Below, piece after piece: positions 6,876 through 14,972 of a DNA stretch of 64,000 nt. The notes beneath the pieces were generated by a model. It had not been told where the DNA came from. It made no database searches and worked only from the letters and a program-made list of their open reading frames with translations. A program made the position numbers and the translations under genes. Position 1 is the first letter of the stretch. Each line of letters begins with the position of its first letter. Origin of the DNA: CBDEGR01 sp965237895 (lineage in GTDB: Bacteria > Acidobacteriota > Terriglobia > UBA7540 > JAPUME01); the NCBI GenBank assembly GCA_965237895.1, contig CBDEGR010000002.1, positions 1,054,001 to 1,118,000 on the forward strand, written 5' to 3'.

Positions 6876-7925
6876 ATGAAGAAAGTGGACGTTGGAATTC
6901 TGGGTGCTACCGGCATGGTGGGCCAGCGATTGATCAGCATGTTGGAGGGGCATCCGTGGTTTCGCGCCACCTGGCTGGGAGCCTCGGAGCGTTCTTCGGG
7001 CAAGAAGTACGGCGAAGCGTGTTCCTGGCAGCTCGCAGAGCTGATGCCGGAACGTGCGGCGGACCTTGCGGTGGAAGATTGTAAGCCGGGCAGTGCGCCG
7101 CAACTGATCTTCTCCTCGCTCGACTCGAAAGTCGCCGGAGGCGTGGAGGAAGAATTTGCCAAGGCGGGGCACGTGGTTGTTTCGAATTCCGGCAATCATC
7201 GCCTGGGCGCGGATGTTCCCCTGGTGATTCCGGAAGTGAATCCGGATCACTTGAAACTGATCAGCGTGCAGCGGGAAAAGCGCGGCTGGAAAGGGGCGAT
7301 TGTCACCAATCCGAATTGCACGGCGATTTTTCTGACCATGTCGCTGGCGCCGCTGGAGAAAACGTTCGGGTTGAAAAAAGTTCTGATGACCAGTATGCAG
7401 GCCGTCTCCGGCGCCGGCTACCCGGGCGTGCCGACGCTCGACATCTTGGGCAACGTGATCCCCTACATCGGACGGGAAGAAGAAAAGGTCGAAGCGGAGA
7501 CGCGAAAGCTGCTCGGACGGCTCACAGACGGACGCGTTACGCCGGGCGATTGGGCCGTGAGCGCGACCTGTAACCGCGTGCCGGTCGAAAACGGCCACAC
7601 CGAATCGATTTCCGTGGCGCTGGGGAAAGCGGCGAAGATTGAAGATCTTCAGGCCGCCTGGCGTGACTACCGCTCCGTACCGCAAGAGCGCGACCTGCCT
7701 TCGGCGCCGAAGCGGCCGATTATTGTACGGACCGAAGCGAACCGCCCCCAGCCGAAGTTCGATATCTATGCGGAAAGCGGCATGGCCACCGTCGTCGGGC
7801 GCCTGCGAACCTGTTCCGTGCTCGAATTCAAGTACATGGCGCTCGGGCATAACACCATCCGAGGTGCGGCGGGCGCGGCCCTCCTCAACGCGGAACTGAT
7901 GCGCTCGGAAGGTTATCTCGATTAA
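6876..7925 (+). CDS. asd: Aspartate-semialdehyde dehydrogenase
   Basis: NADPH-dependent reduction of aspartyl phosphate to aspartate semialdehyde, the entry to lysine, threonine and methionine. The 349-residue protein has GILGATGMVGQRL at the N terminus, SNSGNHRLG, the catalytic cysteine in TNPNCTAI, and the catalytic His in NGHTESISV. Sequence details (NSGNHR, PYIGREEEKVEAET) match the archaeal/yeast-type branch rather than the enterobacterial one. It follows dapE by 36 bases in the riboswitch-controlled operon. Confidence 0.95.
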   Translation: MKKVDVGILGATGMVGQRLISMLEGHPWFRATWLGASERSSGKKYGEACSWQLAELMPERAADLAVEDCKPGSAPQLIFSSLDSKVAGGVEEEFAKAGHVVVSNSGNHRLGADVPLVIPEVNPDHLKLISVQREKRGWKGAIVTNPNCTAIFLTMSLAPLEKTFGLKKVLMTSMQAVSGAGYPGVPTLDILGNVIPYIGREEEKVEAETRKLLGRLTDGRVTPGDWAVSATCNRVPVENGHTESISVALGKAAKIEDLQAAWRDYRSVPQERDLPSAPKRPIIVRTEANRPQPKFDIYAESGMATVVGRLRTCSVLEFKYMALGHNTIRGAAGAALLNAELMRSEGYLD

Positions 7926-7941
7926 GGGTTGGGAAGTTCTT

Positions 7942-8718
7942 GTGAGTTCCCCTAGCAAACAAAGCGAATCCCGCAAGGTTAACCTGGCCTTGCTCGGCTA
8001 CGGCAAGATGGGGCGGATGCTCTCCGGGCTGGCGCCGGAACGCGGTTGCCGCGTCGGCTTGGTGGTGGACATCGATCCGAATGTCCAAGCCGACGGCGCT
8101 GAAGTGATCACGGAAGTCAGTAAAGAAAAGTTTGAAGGCATCAAAATTGACGCCTGTCTCGACTTTACTGCGCCGGACGCAGTCGTCGGGAACATTGAGC
8201 GCGTCGCCGCGGTGGGCTGCAATATCGTCGTCGGTACGACGGGCTGGCACTCGGAGCTTCCCCGCGTCCGCAAGATCGTAGAAGAGGCGAGCGTCGGCAT
8301 GGTCTACGCTTCGAATTTTTCGATCGGGATGCAGCTTTTCTATCGCGTCGCTCAATACGCCGCAGAACAGTTCGCGCAATTTCCCACCTACGATCCCTAC
8401 CTCGCCGAGCAGCATCATCAGTTCAAAAAAGATGCTCCTTCCGGCACTGCCTTGGTGATTCGGGATAAAATCGGGGCGAGCTACCCGGGCCGCGAGATAT
8501 CGACCGTGGCTCTGCGCGCGGGTTACATTCCCGGCGTTCACGAAGTAGGGTTTGACAGCGAAGCCGACACGATTGAGCTTCGCCACACGGCGCGGAGCCG
8601 TCAAGGTTTCGCCGAAGGGGCGCTCTACGCGGCCCGCTGGGTGGTAGGAAAAAAAGGTTTGTTTGAATTCTCCGAAATCCTTCCCGGCAAGGAGGCTGGT
8701 GATGCGAGATCTTCATAA
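7942..8718 (+). CDS. dapB: 4-hydroxy-tetrahydrodipicolinate reductase
   Basis: Second committed step of diaminopimelate synthesis. The Rossmann motif LLGYGKMGRML, CLDFTAPDAVVGN, VGTTGWHSE, SNFSIGMQLF and the substrate-binding EQHHQFKKDAPSGTAL are all present in 258 residues. Starts at GTG 7942; the first dozen residues are a polar tail before NLALLGYG. Its 3' end overlaps dapA by 17 bases, which suggests coupled translation. Confidence 0.95.
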   Translation: MSSPSKQSESRKVNLALLGYGKMGRMLSGLAPERGCRVGLVVDIDPNVQADGAEVITEVSKEKFEGIKIDACLDFTAPDAVVGNIERVAAVGCNIVVGTTGWHSELPRVRKIVEEASVGMVYASNFSIGMQLFYRVAQYAAEQFAQFPTYDPYLAEQHHQFKKDAPSGTALVIRDKIGASYPGREISTVALRAGYIPGVHEVGFDSEADTIELRHTARSRQGFAEGALYAARWVVGKKGLFEFSEILPGKEAGDARSS

Positions 8719-9613
8719 TTTGCAGGGTTGCGGCACGGCGCTGGTGACCCCGTTCAAGGCGGGTGGGGCGTTGGATGAGGCGGCGCTGCGCCACTTGGTG
8801 GCTTATCAGCTGCAAGAGGGGATCGATTTTCTCGTTCCTTGCGGCACCACGGGCGAATCGCCCACGCTCGAGCGGGACGAGTATCTTCGCGTGATTGAGA
8901 TTGTTGTCGAGGAGGCGAAGGGAAAAGTCCCCATCATCGCCGGCGCGGGCGGCAACAACACGAAGAAGGTGATGGAACGAATCGATGAGATTCGCCCGCT
9001 GGGCGTCGACGGGATTCTCTCCGTTTCGCCCTACTACAACAAGCCGACGCCGGAAGGCTTGTATCAGCACTACCGCGCCATTGCCGAGTCGACCGACCTG
9101 CCGATTATTCTCTATAACGTCCCCGGCCGCACGGCGTCGAACATGACGGCAGCGACCGTGGCGCGCATCTCCGAGATACCGAACATCCTGGGAATCAAAG
9201 AAGCCTCGGGGAATCTGGTGCAGATCACGGAAATCATCAACACGGTGCGGCCCGGCTTTCGCGTGCTGGCAGGCGACGACTCGATTACGCTGCCGCTGAT
9301 TGGGGTGGGCGGTGTGGGTGTGATCTCGGTTGTCTCGAACGAGGTGCCCGGCCCGATGGCGAAGATAGTACGCGCGGCGCTTGAGAATCGCTGGGACGAG
9401 GCGCGGAAAATCAACGCCCGCTACCTGCCGCTGATGCAGGCGAACTTCATCGAGACCAGTCCGATTCCCGTCAAGGCGGCGCTGGCCAAGATGGGCTTGA
9501 TCGAAGAGGTCTACCGGCTGCCGCTCGTCGGGATGCGGCCGGAGAACCGCAAAAAGTTTGAAGAAGTTCTGCAACAAGTGAAACTGCTGAAGCGCGAGAA
9601 AACGCCTGCATAG
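8702..9613 (+). CDS. dapA: 4-hydroxy-tetrahydrodipicolinate synthase
   Basis: Condenses pyruvate with aspartate semialdehyde. The 303-residue TIM barrel has CGTTGESPTL, the catalytic Tyr in SVSPYYNKPTPEG, the GRTASNM loop and the Schiff-base Lys in ILGIKEASGN. ATG 8702 is chosen because AAGGAGG lies 5 bases upstream inside dapB and family similarity starts at GCGTALVTPF; a start at 8663 would overlap dapB further without similarity. Confidence 0.96.
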   Translation: MRDLHNLQGCGTALVTPFKAGGALDEAALRHLVAYQLQEGIDFLVPCGTTGESPTLERDEYLRVIEIVVEEAKGKVPIIAGAGGNNTKKVMERIDEIRPLGVDGILSVSPYYNKPTPEGLYQHYRAIAESTDLPIILYNVPGRTASNMTAATVARISEIPNILGIKEASGNLVQITEIINTVRPGFRVLAGDDSITLPLIGVGGVGVISVVSNEVPGPMAKIVRAALENRWDEARKINARYLPLMQANFIETSPIPVKAALAKMGLIEEVYRLPLVGMRPENRKKFEEVLQQVKLLKREKTPA

Positions 9614-9654
9614 GCGTGTCAGAGTATTCCGGGTGCCCCATCTTTTCCGGCATG

Positions 9655-9686
9655 TCCCCCGGAGCCCTTAGGGCGTAGGGGGAAGG
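9655..9686. repeat. Hairpin repeat upstream of dapD (left copy)
   Basis: TCCCCCGGAGCCCTTAGGGC and the following GTAGGGGGAAGG form a hairpin (TCCCCC with GGGGGA, GCCC with GGGC). Its near-identical inverted copy lies after dapD at 10662-10692. Confidence 0.75.
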
Positions 9687-9809
9687 AAATGGTGGGAGAG
9701 ATAAAAGTTTTACATATTCCGGGTGGCGCATACATCCCGTAGAGATGTGTGCGGAGCTGCGATTCCGATATTACCGCCGGCGGGTCGCTCCATTACCCAT
9801 TACAAAACT

Positions 9810-10637
9810 ATGAGTCTTGAACAAAGAATCGAGAATTTGTTCGCACAGAAGGCCGACGCCTACGGCGACGAGTATTTCCAAGTTGTGAATGAGCTGAAGG
9901 CCGGTCTGAATGACGGCACCGTCCGCGCCGCCGAACCGGTCGCGGGCGGCTGGCGGGTGAACGCCTGGGTGAAGAAGGGAATCCTGCTCGGCTTCCGCAT
10001 CGGGCGGATTGTCGAGATGCCGGACTGCGGCTTCTCTTTCTACGACAAGCATACGTTCCCGGTAAAAAAGATCGACGCGGCGAAAGGCATCCGCCTGGTG
10101 CCGGGCGGCTCGTCGATCCGCGACGGGGTTTACCTCGGCAAGGGCGTCACCTGCATGCCGCCCATGTACATCAACGTGGGCGCGTACGTGGACGAGGGGA
10201 CCATGGTTGACTCGCACGCGCTGGTCGGCTCCTGTGCGCAGGTCGGCAAGCGCGTCCACCTGAGCGCGGCGGCGCAGATCGGCGGCGTGCTGGAACCGGT
10301 GGGCGCGATGCCCGTCATTATCGAAGACGAAGTGCTGGTGGGCGGCAACTGCGGCGTCTATGAGGGGACGGTGGTGGGAAAGGGCGCGATTCTCGCCGCC
10401 GGAACCGTCCTTACCGGCGGCACGCCTGTATACGATTTAGTCCGCGAGATGACCTACCGGCGCGAAGGCGACGCGCCGCTGAAAATTCCTCCCGGCGCCG
10501 TTGTTGTGCCCGGCTCCCGCGCCGTCAGCAAGGGGAAGGGCAAAGAGTGGGGCGTCTCCGTCTATACCCCTGTCATCGTAAAGTACCGCGACGAGAAGAC
10601 CGAGCAGTCAATTCAGTTGGAAGATTTGTTGCGGTAG
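9810..10637 (+). CDS. dapD: Tetrahydrodipicolinate N-succinyltransferase
   Basis: Succinyl-CoA-dependent acylation of tetrahydrodipicolinate, which commits the pathway to succinylated intermediates. The 275-residue length is standard. An N-terminal helical domain is followed by a left-handed beta-helix of hexapeptide repeats (IRDGVYLGKGVTCMPPMYIN, VDEGTMVDSHALVGSCAQVG, IEDEVLVGGNCGV). ATG 9810 gives the family start MSLEQRIENLF. It is separated from dapA by 196 bases and flanked by a pair of inverted hairpin repeats, so it may have its own promoter or be a recent addition to the operon. Confidence 0.95.
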   Translation: MSLEQRIENLFAQKADAYGDEYFQVVNELKAGLNDGTVRAAEPVAGGWRVNAWVKKGILLGFRIGRIVEMPDCGFSFYDKHTFPVKKIDAAKGIRLVPGGSSIRDGVYLGKGVTCMPPMYINVGAYVDEGTMVDSHALVGSCAQVGKRVHLSAAAQIGGVLEPVGAMPVIIEDEVLVGGNCGVYEGTVVGKGAILAAGTVLTGGTPVYDLVREMTYRREGDAPLKIPPGAVVVPGSRAVSKGKGKEWGVSVYTPVIVKYRDEKTEQSIQLEDLLR

Positions 10638-10661
10638 ATTTTTTTCTTTCCCCCGCCCTTT

Positions 10662-10692
10662 CCTTCCCCCTACGCCCTGAGGGTTCCGGGGA
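10662..10692. repeat. Hairpin repeat downstream of dapD (inverted copy)
   Basis: CCTTCCCCCTACGCCCTGAG and the following GGTTCCGGGGA are the reverse complement of 9655-9686 with a few differences. It sits between the convergent dapD and the aldolase gene, where it could also serve as a transcription barrier, although it has no T-tract. Confidence 0.7.
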
Positions 10693-10710
10693 CCGAGCAG
10701 CGGAAATAGA

Positions 10711-11727
10711 TTAGCCCTTAAGCTCGGCGACCGACTTCGCGCCATATTTTTCGTACCATGCCGTTGCCGGCTTCAGCCGTTCGTTCAGCGCCTGGATGTT
10801 GCTCACGCCCTTTTTGGCCAACCAATCTTCAAGCGCCTTGTTGCCGTCCTTTGCATAGACGGGGATGCCTTCCTGCCAGGTGGCGCGCCCGCAGAGCACG
10901 CCGTTGAAACCCGTTTTGGCTTCGGCGGCCATCTCCAGGCTTTCCAGGAATTGGTCGTTCGTGACGCCAGCGCTCAAATAGATGAAAGGTTTCTTGGCGG
11001 TTTCGGCGGCTTTGCGGTAGAGGTCCATCGCTTCGGCTTTACTGTAGGCCGCGGGTCCCTTGAAGGAACGCGCGCCTTCGACGTACTGGAGATTGACGGG
11101 AATCTCCACCTTCAGCACGTCTACGTGGTAGTAGGGCTTGGAGAACTCGGCGATGCTGCCGGTGACGACCTCGGGTTTCTTCTTGGCGTATTCGGGGCCC
11201 TTTTCGTCGCCCCCTTCCGGGTCGTAACCGACGAATTCCAGGAAAAAGGGAACGTTGTGGAAGGCGCACTCGACGCCGACGCGCTCGACGAAAGAGTGCT
11301 TTTCGGCGTTGACCTCGGGCTTATCAAACGGCGTGTAGTAGAGCAGCAATTTAATTGCATCGGCCCCTTGCTCGACCAGCTTGCGCACGGTCCAGTCGGT
11401 GAGCAGGTCCGGGATGCGGCCGGGCCGCGTGTTGTCATAGCCGCTCTTTTCATAGGCGAGCAGCAGCCCGGTGTTTTTGGCGCGCTGCTTGGAGGCCGGC
11501 AGGCCGAATTCCGGGTCGAGCAGGATGGCGCTCGCGTGCGGAGTCAGGTGCTTTGAAATGGCCACCTTGAACTCTTCCATTTCCGATGGAGGGACGTCGG
11601 CATCACCCTTATGTTTCTTCAAAGCCTTCTGGAGCGACCCCCGCTGGTCCATGGCCGCCGCGCCGATGACACCGCGCGAGTCCGCCAACCGCTCCATCCG
11701 CTCAATCTTTTCTCCTGCCAACTGCAT
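10711..11727 (-). CDS. Tagatose 1,6-diphosphate aldolase family (LacD-like)
   Basis: Class I aldolase of the DeoC/LacD superfamily, 338 residues. Features: GVIGAAAMDQRGSLQKALKK, AILLDPEFGLPA, YEKSGYDNTRPGR, GADAIKLLLYY (Schiff-base lysine region), FFLEFVGYDPEG, VLKVEIPVN and PFIYLSAGVTNDQFLESL. Tagatose-bisphosphate cleavage to dihydroxyacetone phosphate and glyceraldehyde 3-phosphate is the family activity; fructose-bisphosphate use is also possible and no galactose/tagatose genes adjoin it. ATG 11727 has TTGGAG upstream; a GTG 15 bases earlier is the alternative start. Confidence 0.82.
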   Translation of the reverse strand: MQLAGEKIERMERLADSRGVIGAAAMDQRGSLQKALKKHKGDADVPPSEMEEFKVAISKHLTPHASAILLDPEFGLPASKQRAKNTGLLLAYEKSGYDNTRPGRIPDLLTDWTVRKLVEQGADAIKLLLYYTPFDKPEVNAEKHSFVERVGVECAFHNVPFFLEFVGYDPEGGDEKGPEYAKKKPEVVTGSIAEFSKPYYHVDVLKVEIPVNLQYVEGARSFKGPAAYSKAEAMDLYRKAAETAKKPFIYLSAGVTNDQFLESLEMAAEAKTGFNGVLCGRATWQEGIPVYAKDGNKALEDWLAKKGVSNIQALNERLKPATAWYEKYGAKSVAELKG

Positions 11728-11742
11728 GATGTTCTCCAACAC

Positions 11743-11994
11743 TTTCCATCATACAGGCACAAACCGCTGATTGGCAACGCCCGGGGCCAAACCGAATGCG
11801 CCTCAGCCGCTTTGGTGTCAAATAACTCTGTTTTCAGGATAGGGGTTGCCTTTGCTGGAATTACGGCATGAAAGACAGTAAAATGGCAGTGGTATTACCT
11901 AATTCTCCGGACTGTATACCTGAACCTGTTTCCACGCCCGCTGCTCCTCGCCCGAGGCTGTCCGGCGAACTTCCTTTTCCGGAGGCCGTTCCCA
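11743..11994. other. Intergenic region
   Basis: No gene, hairpin terminator or convincing promoter was identified between the aldolase start and the truncated secreted protein that follows. Confidence 0.4.
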
Positions 11995-12305
11995 TGCTTG
12001 TAAGAAGTATTTTCGCGCTTGGTTGTCTTGTTGTTCTCTCTTTGAGTGATCTTGCTCACCCTTCCACGCAACGCGCGCTGAAGCTCGCGACGATGGTCGA
12101 GAAGTCCGACTTTATTTTTGTCGGGACGGCGGGTCAGACCCAAAGCGCGTGGAACGCCGAGCATACCCGCATCTATACACGGACCACGTTTGAAGTGGAA
12201 GAGTACGTAAAGGGGGGAGCCGGCTGCGCCGTTGTGGTGGAAACCCGCAGGCGTTTCAAAGGAAGATTATCTAGGAGCGCCCCTGGTAGTAACTGTAGCC
12301 CATAA
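11995..12305 (+). CDS. Secreted hypothetical protein, probably truncated
   Basis: Starts at ATG 11995 with a hydrophobic signal segment (SIFALGCLVVLSLSDLAHP), then TMVEKSDFIFVGTAGQTQSA and TRIYTRTTFEVEEYVKG. This pattern (a motif for signal-attached proteins that begin LVEKADLIV-GTV-S-QS-W and IYTY-TF-VE--KG) belongs to a conserved but uncharacterised extracytoplasmic family normally about 180-220 residues long. Similarity ends near residue 78 and the remaining tail looks frame-shifted; the 3' end overlaps the convergent rhomboid gene. Likely a decayed gene. Confidence 0.5.
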
Positions 12306-13212
12306 GTACGAAGCAGGCGGCGATGGTGACGACGCAGACGACGGCGAGGATATTCCAGAGGACTTCGCCGGTTCGAGTTTCCGGTTCTCCTTCCGGCAGG
12401 ACGTAGCCCAGCGCGAGCCCGGCCGCCAAGCCTCCCACGTGAGCCGCGTTGTCGATTCCCGGCATTAAAAATCCCAACACGAAGATATAGATCAGCCAGC
12501 GGAGCAGCGAAGCGCGGTAGACTTTTCCCAGACTGCCGTGGTGGAAGCTCGCGCCGATCAGCGCTCCGATCAATCCGAGAACCGCCCCGGAGGCGCCCAC
12601 CGAATTCGTCATGGGGTTCCTAAATAGACTGAGCACAGAACCGCTCATTCCGGCAAGCAGATAGATCAAAAGGAATTTTTGAGTCCGAAACAGATCTTCT
12701 ACCTGCCGGCCGATATCGAACATAACCCACATGTTGAAGCCGATGTGAATCAGTCCGCCGTGGAGATAGTTGGCTGTCACCAGCCGCCACCACTCGCCAT
12801 TTCTAATAATGATGGGTCCCCATTGTGAGCCGAGCGAGACGAGCACGTCGCCCCGAACCCTGCCCAAGCCGGGCATCCCGGTAAATTCGGCTTGGGAAGC
12901 CTCATAGGTTAGAAAGAGGCTCAGCAGGTAGAAGCCGATATTGATCGCCATCAGTGTGGCGGTGGCGGTGGAGGGGACGGGAATGATTCCTGCCACGGTT
13001 CCCGGCGTTGCGCTGGGCGCGCTTTTCATCCGGATGCCGCAAAGGGGGCAGGTGGTCTCCCCGCGCGCTACCAAGCCCCGGCAGGAGGGGCACATCCGGT
13101 GGTCGGGTTCCGGTTTCGCGGCCCGTTTCCGGATTCCGTACCACCACTCCTCAAGATCACGCTGAAGGCGGTAGAGTTTAAAGCGTATTCTGGGCGGCAG
13201 TGAAAAGGGCAT
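12271..13212 (-). CDS. Rhomboid-family intramembrane serine protease
   Basis: A 313-residue membrane protein. A cytosolic N terminus carries a zinc ribbon (CPSC at about 41, CPLC at about 56), followed by at least six membrane segments. Rhomboid landmarks are present: ANYLHGGLIHIGFNMW (helix 2 His/Asn), the catalytic serine in NSVGASGAVLGLIGAL and the catalytic His in AAHVGGLAAGLALGY. A further membrane span follows the core (WNILAVVCVVTIAACFVLMG). Substrates cannot be predicted. The start ATG is the first of the frame. Confidence 0.9.
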   Translation of the reverse strand: MPFSLPPRIRFKLYRLQRDLEEWWYGIRKRAAKPEPDHRMCPSCRGLVARGETTCPLCGIRMKSAPSATPGTVAGIIPVPSTATATLMAINIGFYLLSLFLTYEASQAEFTGMPGLGRVRGDVLVSLGSQWGPIIIRNGEWWRLVTANYLHGGLIHIGFNMWVMFDIGRQVEDLFRTQKFLLIYLLAGMSGSVLSLFRNPMTNSVGASGAVLGLIGALIGASFHHGSLGKVYRASLLRWLIYIFVLGFLMPGIDNAAHVGGLAAGLALGYVLPEGEPETRTGEVLWNILAVVCVVTIAACFVLMGYSYYQGRS

Positions 13213-13301
13213 GGAGTCCTTTCAAGTGGTCGGCCGGTCAAGTCCCGGTTGTGAGGCCACCCTATAGGCTATCTCAATTTTCCGAATCACTGAAATTTGT
13301 T

Positions 13302-13330
13302 TTGTGCCGGGTTTCTCCTGCCGTTACAAT
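13302..13330 (+). promoter_or_regulatory. Probable sigma70 promoter for the 13384-14314 genes
   Basis: TTGTGC at 13302-13307 and TACAAT at 13325-13330, spaced by 17 bases, about 50 bases before the ATG of the lysine-rich protein gene. Confidence 0.5.
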
Positions 13331-13383
13331 AGCATCGATTCATAGAGGGGAAATCCAAACGGTCTGCCGGCGAGGTAAGGTCG

Positions 13384-13587
13384 ATGAAAATTGAAAAAGC
13401 TTCCCAGGCGATCGGGCGCAACTTGGCCCGCATCATGAAGACCTTGGAAAATACGGCGAAAAGCCCGCGCAGTGAGGTGAGTAAGGGGCTTCTCCGCGCG
13501 TCGAAGGAGTTGGCCCGGGCGGCCGAGCAGCTCGACAAAAAGAAAAAGAAGTCAAGTAAGAGTAAAAGTAAGAGTAAGAAGAAGTGA
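13384..13587 (+). CDS. Small lysine-rich protein of unknown function
   Basis: A 67-residue protein: a helical Ala/Arg/Lys-rich body (NLARIMKTLENTAKSP, LLRASKELARAAEQL) and a C-terminal tail made almost entirely of Lys and Ser (KKKKKSSKSKSKSKKK). The tail is encoded by AGTAAG-like repeats and may vary in length. Its TGA overlaps the start of the rlpA frame. The composition suggests nucleic-acid binding, but no family is recognised. Confidence 0.55.
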   Translation: MKIEKASQAIGRNLARIMKTLENTAKSPRSEVSKGLLRASKELARAAEQLDKKKKKSSKSKSKSKKK

Positions 13588-14314
13588 CCCGAAATTCCTG
13601 CGGGTCCCTGCGGCCTCTTGATCCCCGTTGGCGGACCGTTGGGACCGTCCTCGTTGTCTTCACCATGCTAGGACTTGCGGTCTTTTCCGGCTGCCGCCGA
13701 AGCTCGCGCCGGGTCCCGGCAACGTCTTCTCCTCCGGCTGCGACGATCAAGGTAAAGCAAGGGGAACGGGGGATGGCCTCCTGGTACGGAAAACGCTTCC
13801 ACGGGCGACAGACGGCGAACGGCGAGACCTATGATATGTACGGTACGGGATGACGGCCGCGCATCGGACGCTGCCGTTCGGCACCAAGGTTCGGGTCCAC
13901 CACTTGAAGAACGGCCGCCACGTGACGGTGCGGGTCAACGACCGCGGCCCTTTTATCGAGGGAAGGGTCATCGACCTCTCGTTTGCCGCCGCCAAAAAAC
14001 TTCATCTCGGAGGGGTTGTCCCGGTCCGGCTTGAGGTTTTGAAATTGCCGGAACCGGAATCCGGCGTCGGTCGGCCCGCAGGCGCGAAGTTTTCCGTGCA
14101 GGTAGGCGTTTTCGCGGACCGCGAAAACGCTTACGAGTTGAAGAAGCGCCTTTCGGAAACTTTTTCTCCCATCCTCATTCATCCCACGGACTCCGACGGC
14201 CGCCGGCTCTACCGCGTGCGTGTGAGACGCGTCGACAGCTTGGAAGAGGCCGAGCAGCTTGAGCGCCGGTTGCGCCGTATGGACCTGAAAACGATGATCG
14301 TGGCGGTCGATTAA
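13584..14314 (+). pseudogene. rlpA: RlpA-family septal lytic transglycosylase, split by a 5-bp duplication
   Basis: Two abutting frames together make one RlpA: 13584-13853 encodes a lipoprotein-like signal (LGLAVFSGC) and the start of the double-psi barrel (GMASWYGKRFHGRQTANGET), and 13850-14314 gives its continuation (MTAAHRTLPFGTKVRVHHL, VRVNDRGPFIEGR) and a C-terminal SPOR domain (KFSVQVGVFADRENAYELKK). TACGG occurs twice at 13839-13848; with a single copy the frame reads Y-G-M-T-A without a break. The first frame ends in TGA overlapping the ATG of the second (ATGA), so re-initiation could still make both halves. RlpA acts on naked septal peptidoglycan. Confidence 0.88.
13839..13848 (+). 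repeat. TACGG tandem duplication inside rlpA
   Basis: Two adjacent copies of TACGG; removing one restores the rlpA reading frame. Confidence 0.85.
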
Positions 14315-14349
14315 TAGCGCCCGAGAAATTTCAAGGAGTGAATACAAAC

Positions 14350-14706
14350 GTGCCCGACGAAACTCAGGATTGTTTGTTCTGCCGTATCGTGAAGCGGGAT
14401 ATTCCCGCCAAGGTCGTCTATGACGATGCCGACGCGCTGGCCTTCGAGGACCTCAATCCGCAAGCGCCGACGCACATTCTGGTGATTCCGAGAAAGCATC
14501 TGGTCTCGCTGGCCGGAGCCGCCCGTGAAGATGAAAAACTGCTGGGCCGTCTCCACACCATCGCCGCCGAGCTGGCCCGCGACCGAGGACTCGACAAGAC
14601 CGGCTACCGGACGGTGATCAACAACGGGACGGGCGCCGGGCAGTCCGTCTTCCACATTCACGTCCACCTGCTCGGCGGCCGCGCCTTCCATTGGCCGCCG
14701 GGTTAA
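14350..14706 (+). CDS. Histidine-triad (HIT) family hydrolase
   Basis: HINT-type purine nucleoside phosphoramidase, 118 residues. Landmarks: CLFCRIVKRDIPAKVVYDDA, FEDLNPQAPTHILVIPRKH and the triad HIHVHLLGGR (His-x-His-x-His), with NNGTGAGQSVFH preceding it. Cysteines of the CLFC motif could bind zinc with a His. GTG 14350 is favoured because AAGGAG lies about 11 bases upstream, whereas GTG 14338 overlaps that site. Usually a housekeeping enzyme of uncertain substrate. Confidence 0.9.
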   Translation: MPDETQDCLFCRIVKRDIPAKVVYDDADALAFEDLNPQAPTHILVIPRKHLVSLAGAAREDEKLLGRLHTIAAELARDRGLDKTGYRTVINNGTGAGQSVFHIHVHLLGGRAFHWPPG

Positions 14707-14796
14707 AAGGGAGCTACACCCTTTCTCCTTACATAAGCCATTATTTCCGCATAATTCACTAAATATAAATAGGTACCATGAAATCAGGCTGAGGGG

Positions 14797-14825
14797 TTGA
14801 CACTGGAGGGGGATAACTCTAGAAT
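14797..14825 (+). promoter_or_regulatory. Strong sigma70-like promoter of the his operon
   Basis: TTGACA at 14797-14802 and TAGAAT at 14820-14825 with exactly 17 bases between. Transcription would start near 14832, only a few bases before the leader peptide ATG, and would run through the attenuator into hisI. Confidence 0.8.
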
Positions 14826-14838
14826 TAAAAGTCTTCTA

Positions 14839-14910
14839 ATGGTCGGATCACTGGCACATCATCGTATCCATCACAGCAGCAGGGTGGGGTGTCAGTGGGC
14901 CTCGATATAA
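14839..14910 (+). CDS. hisL: Histidine leader peptide of the his attenuator
   Basis: A 23-codon frame whose codons 7-12 are CAT CAT CGT ATC CAT CAC, that is four His in six. A ribosome waiting for charged tRNA-His would stall here and cover RNA segment 1 of the attenuator (14849-14856), which lies just upstream within the same frame. The predicted transcription start leaves almost no room for a Shine-Dalgarno sequence, so initiation may be near-leaderless. Too short to support by protein similarity; the assignment rests on the His run, the promoter, the alternative hairpins and the hisI gene downstream. Confidence 0.78.
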   Translation: MVGSLAHHRIHHSSRVGCQWASI

Positions 14911-14972
14911 GTCCAACCGGAAATTAGGGAGTTTGGGGAGCCCGCTGATACACTATCGGCGGGCTTTTTTAT
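14849..14972 (+). promoter_or_regulatory. Ribosome-mediated transcription attenuator of the his operon
   Basis: Four segments pair in the classical exclusive way. Segment 1 CACTGGCA (14849-14856) pairs with segment 2 TGTCAGTG (14890-14897). Segment 2 TGTCAGTGGGC (14890-14900) alternatively pairs with segment 3 GCCCGCTGATA (14940-14950) to form the antiterminator. Segment 3 also pairs with segment 4 ATCGGCGGGC (14955-14964), which is followed by a T-run and is the terminator. Stalling at the leader His codons would free segment 2 and allow readthrough. Confidence 0.82.
14939..14972 (+). terminator. his attenuator terminator hairpin
   Basis: AGCCCGCTGAT (14939-14949) pairs with ATCGGCGGGCT (14955-14965) with one G-U, loop ACACT, followed by TTTTTTATT. 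It ends 20 bases before the hisI ATG. Confidence 0.9.

Noticed and set aside
5763..7976. A 737-codon open frame on the minus strand opposite dapE and asd
   Set aside because: It mirrors the codon pattern of two well-supported plus-strand genes and has no recognisable domain; a GC-rich shadow frame. The same applies to long antisense frames at 35658-36920, 46316-47815 and 62619-63785.
10662..10692. The hairpin after dapD as an intrinsic terminator
   Set aside because: The hairpin is not followed by a T-tract on either strand, and it has an inverted copy upstream of dapD, so it is better described as a repeat.
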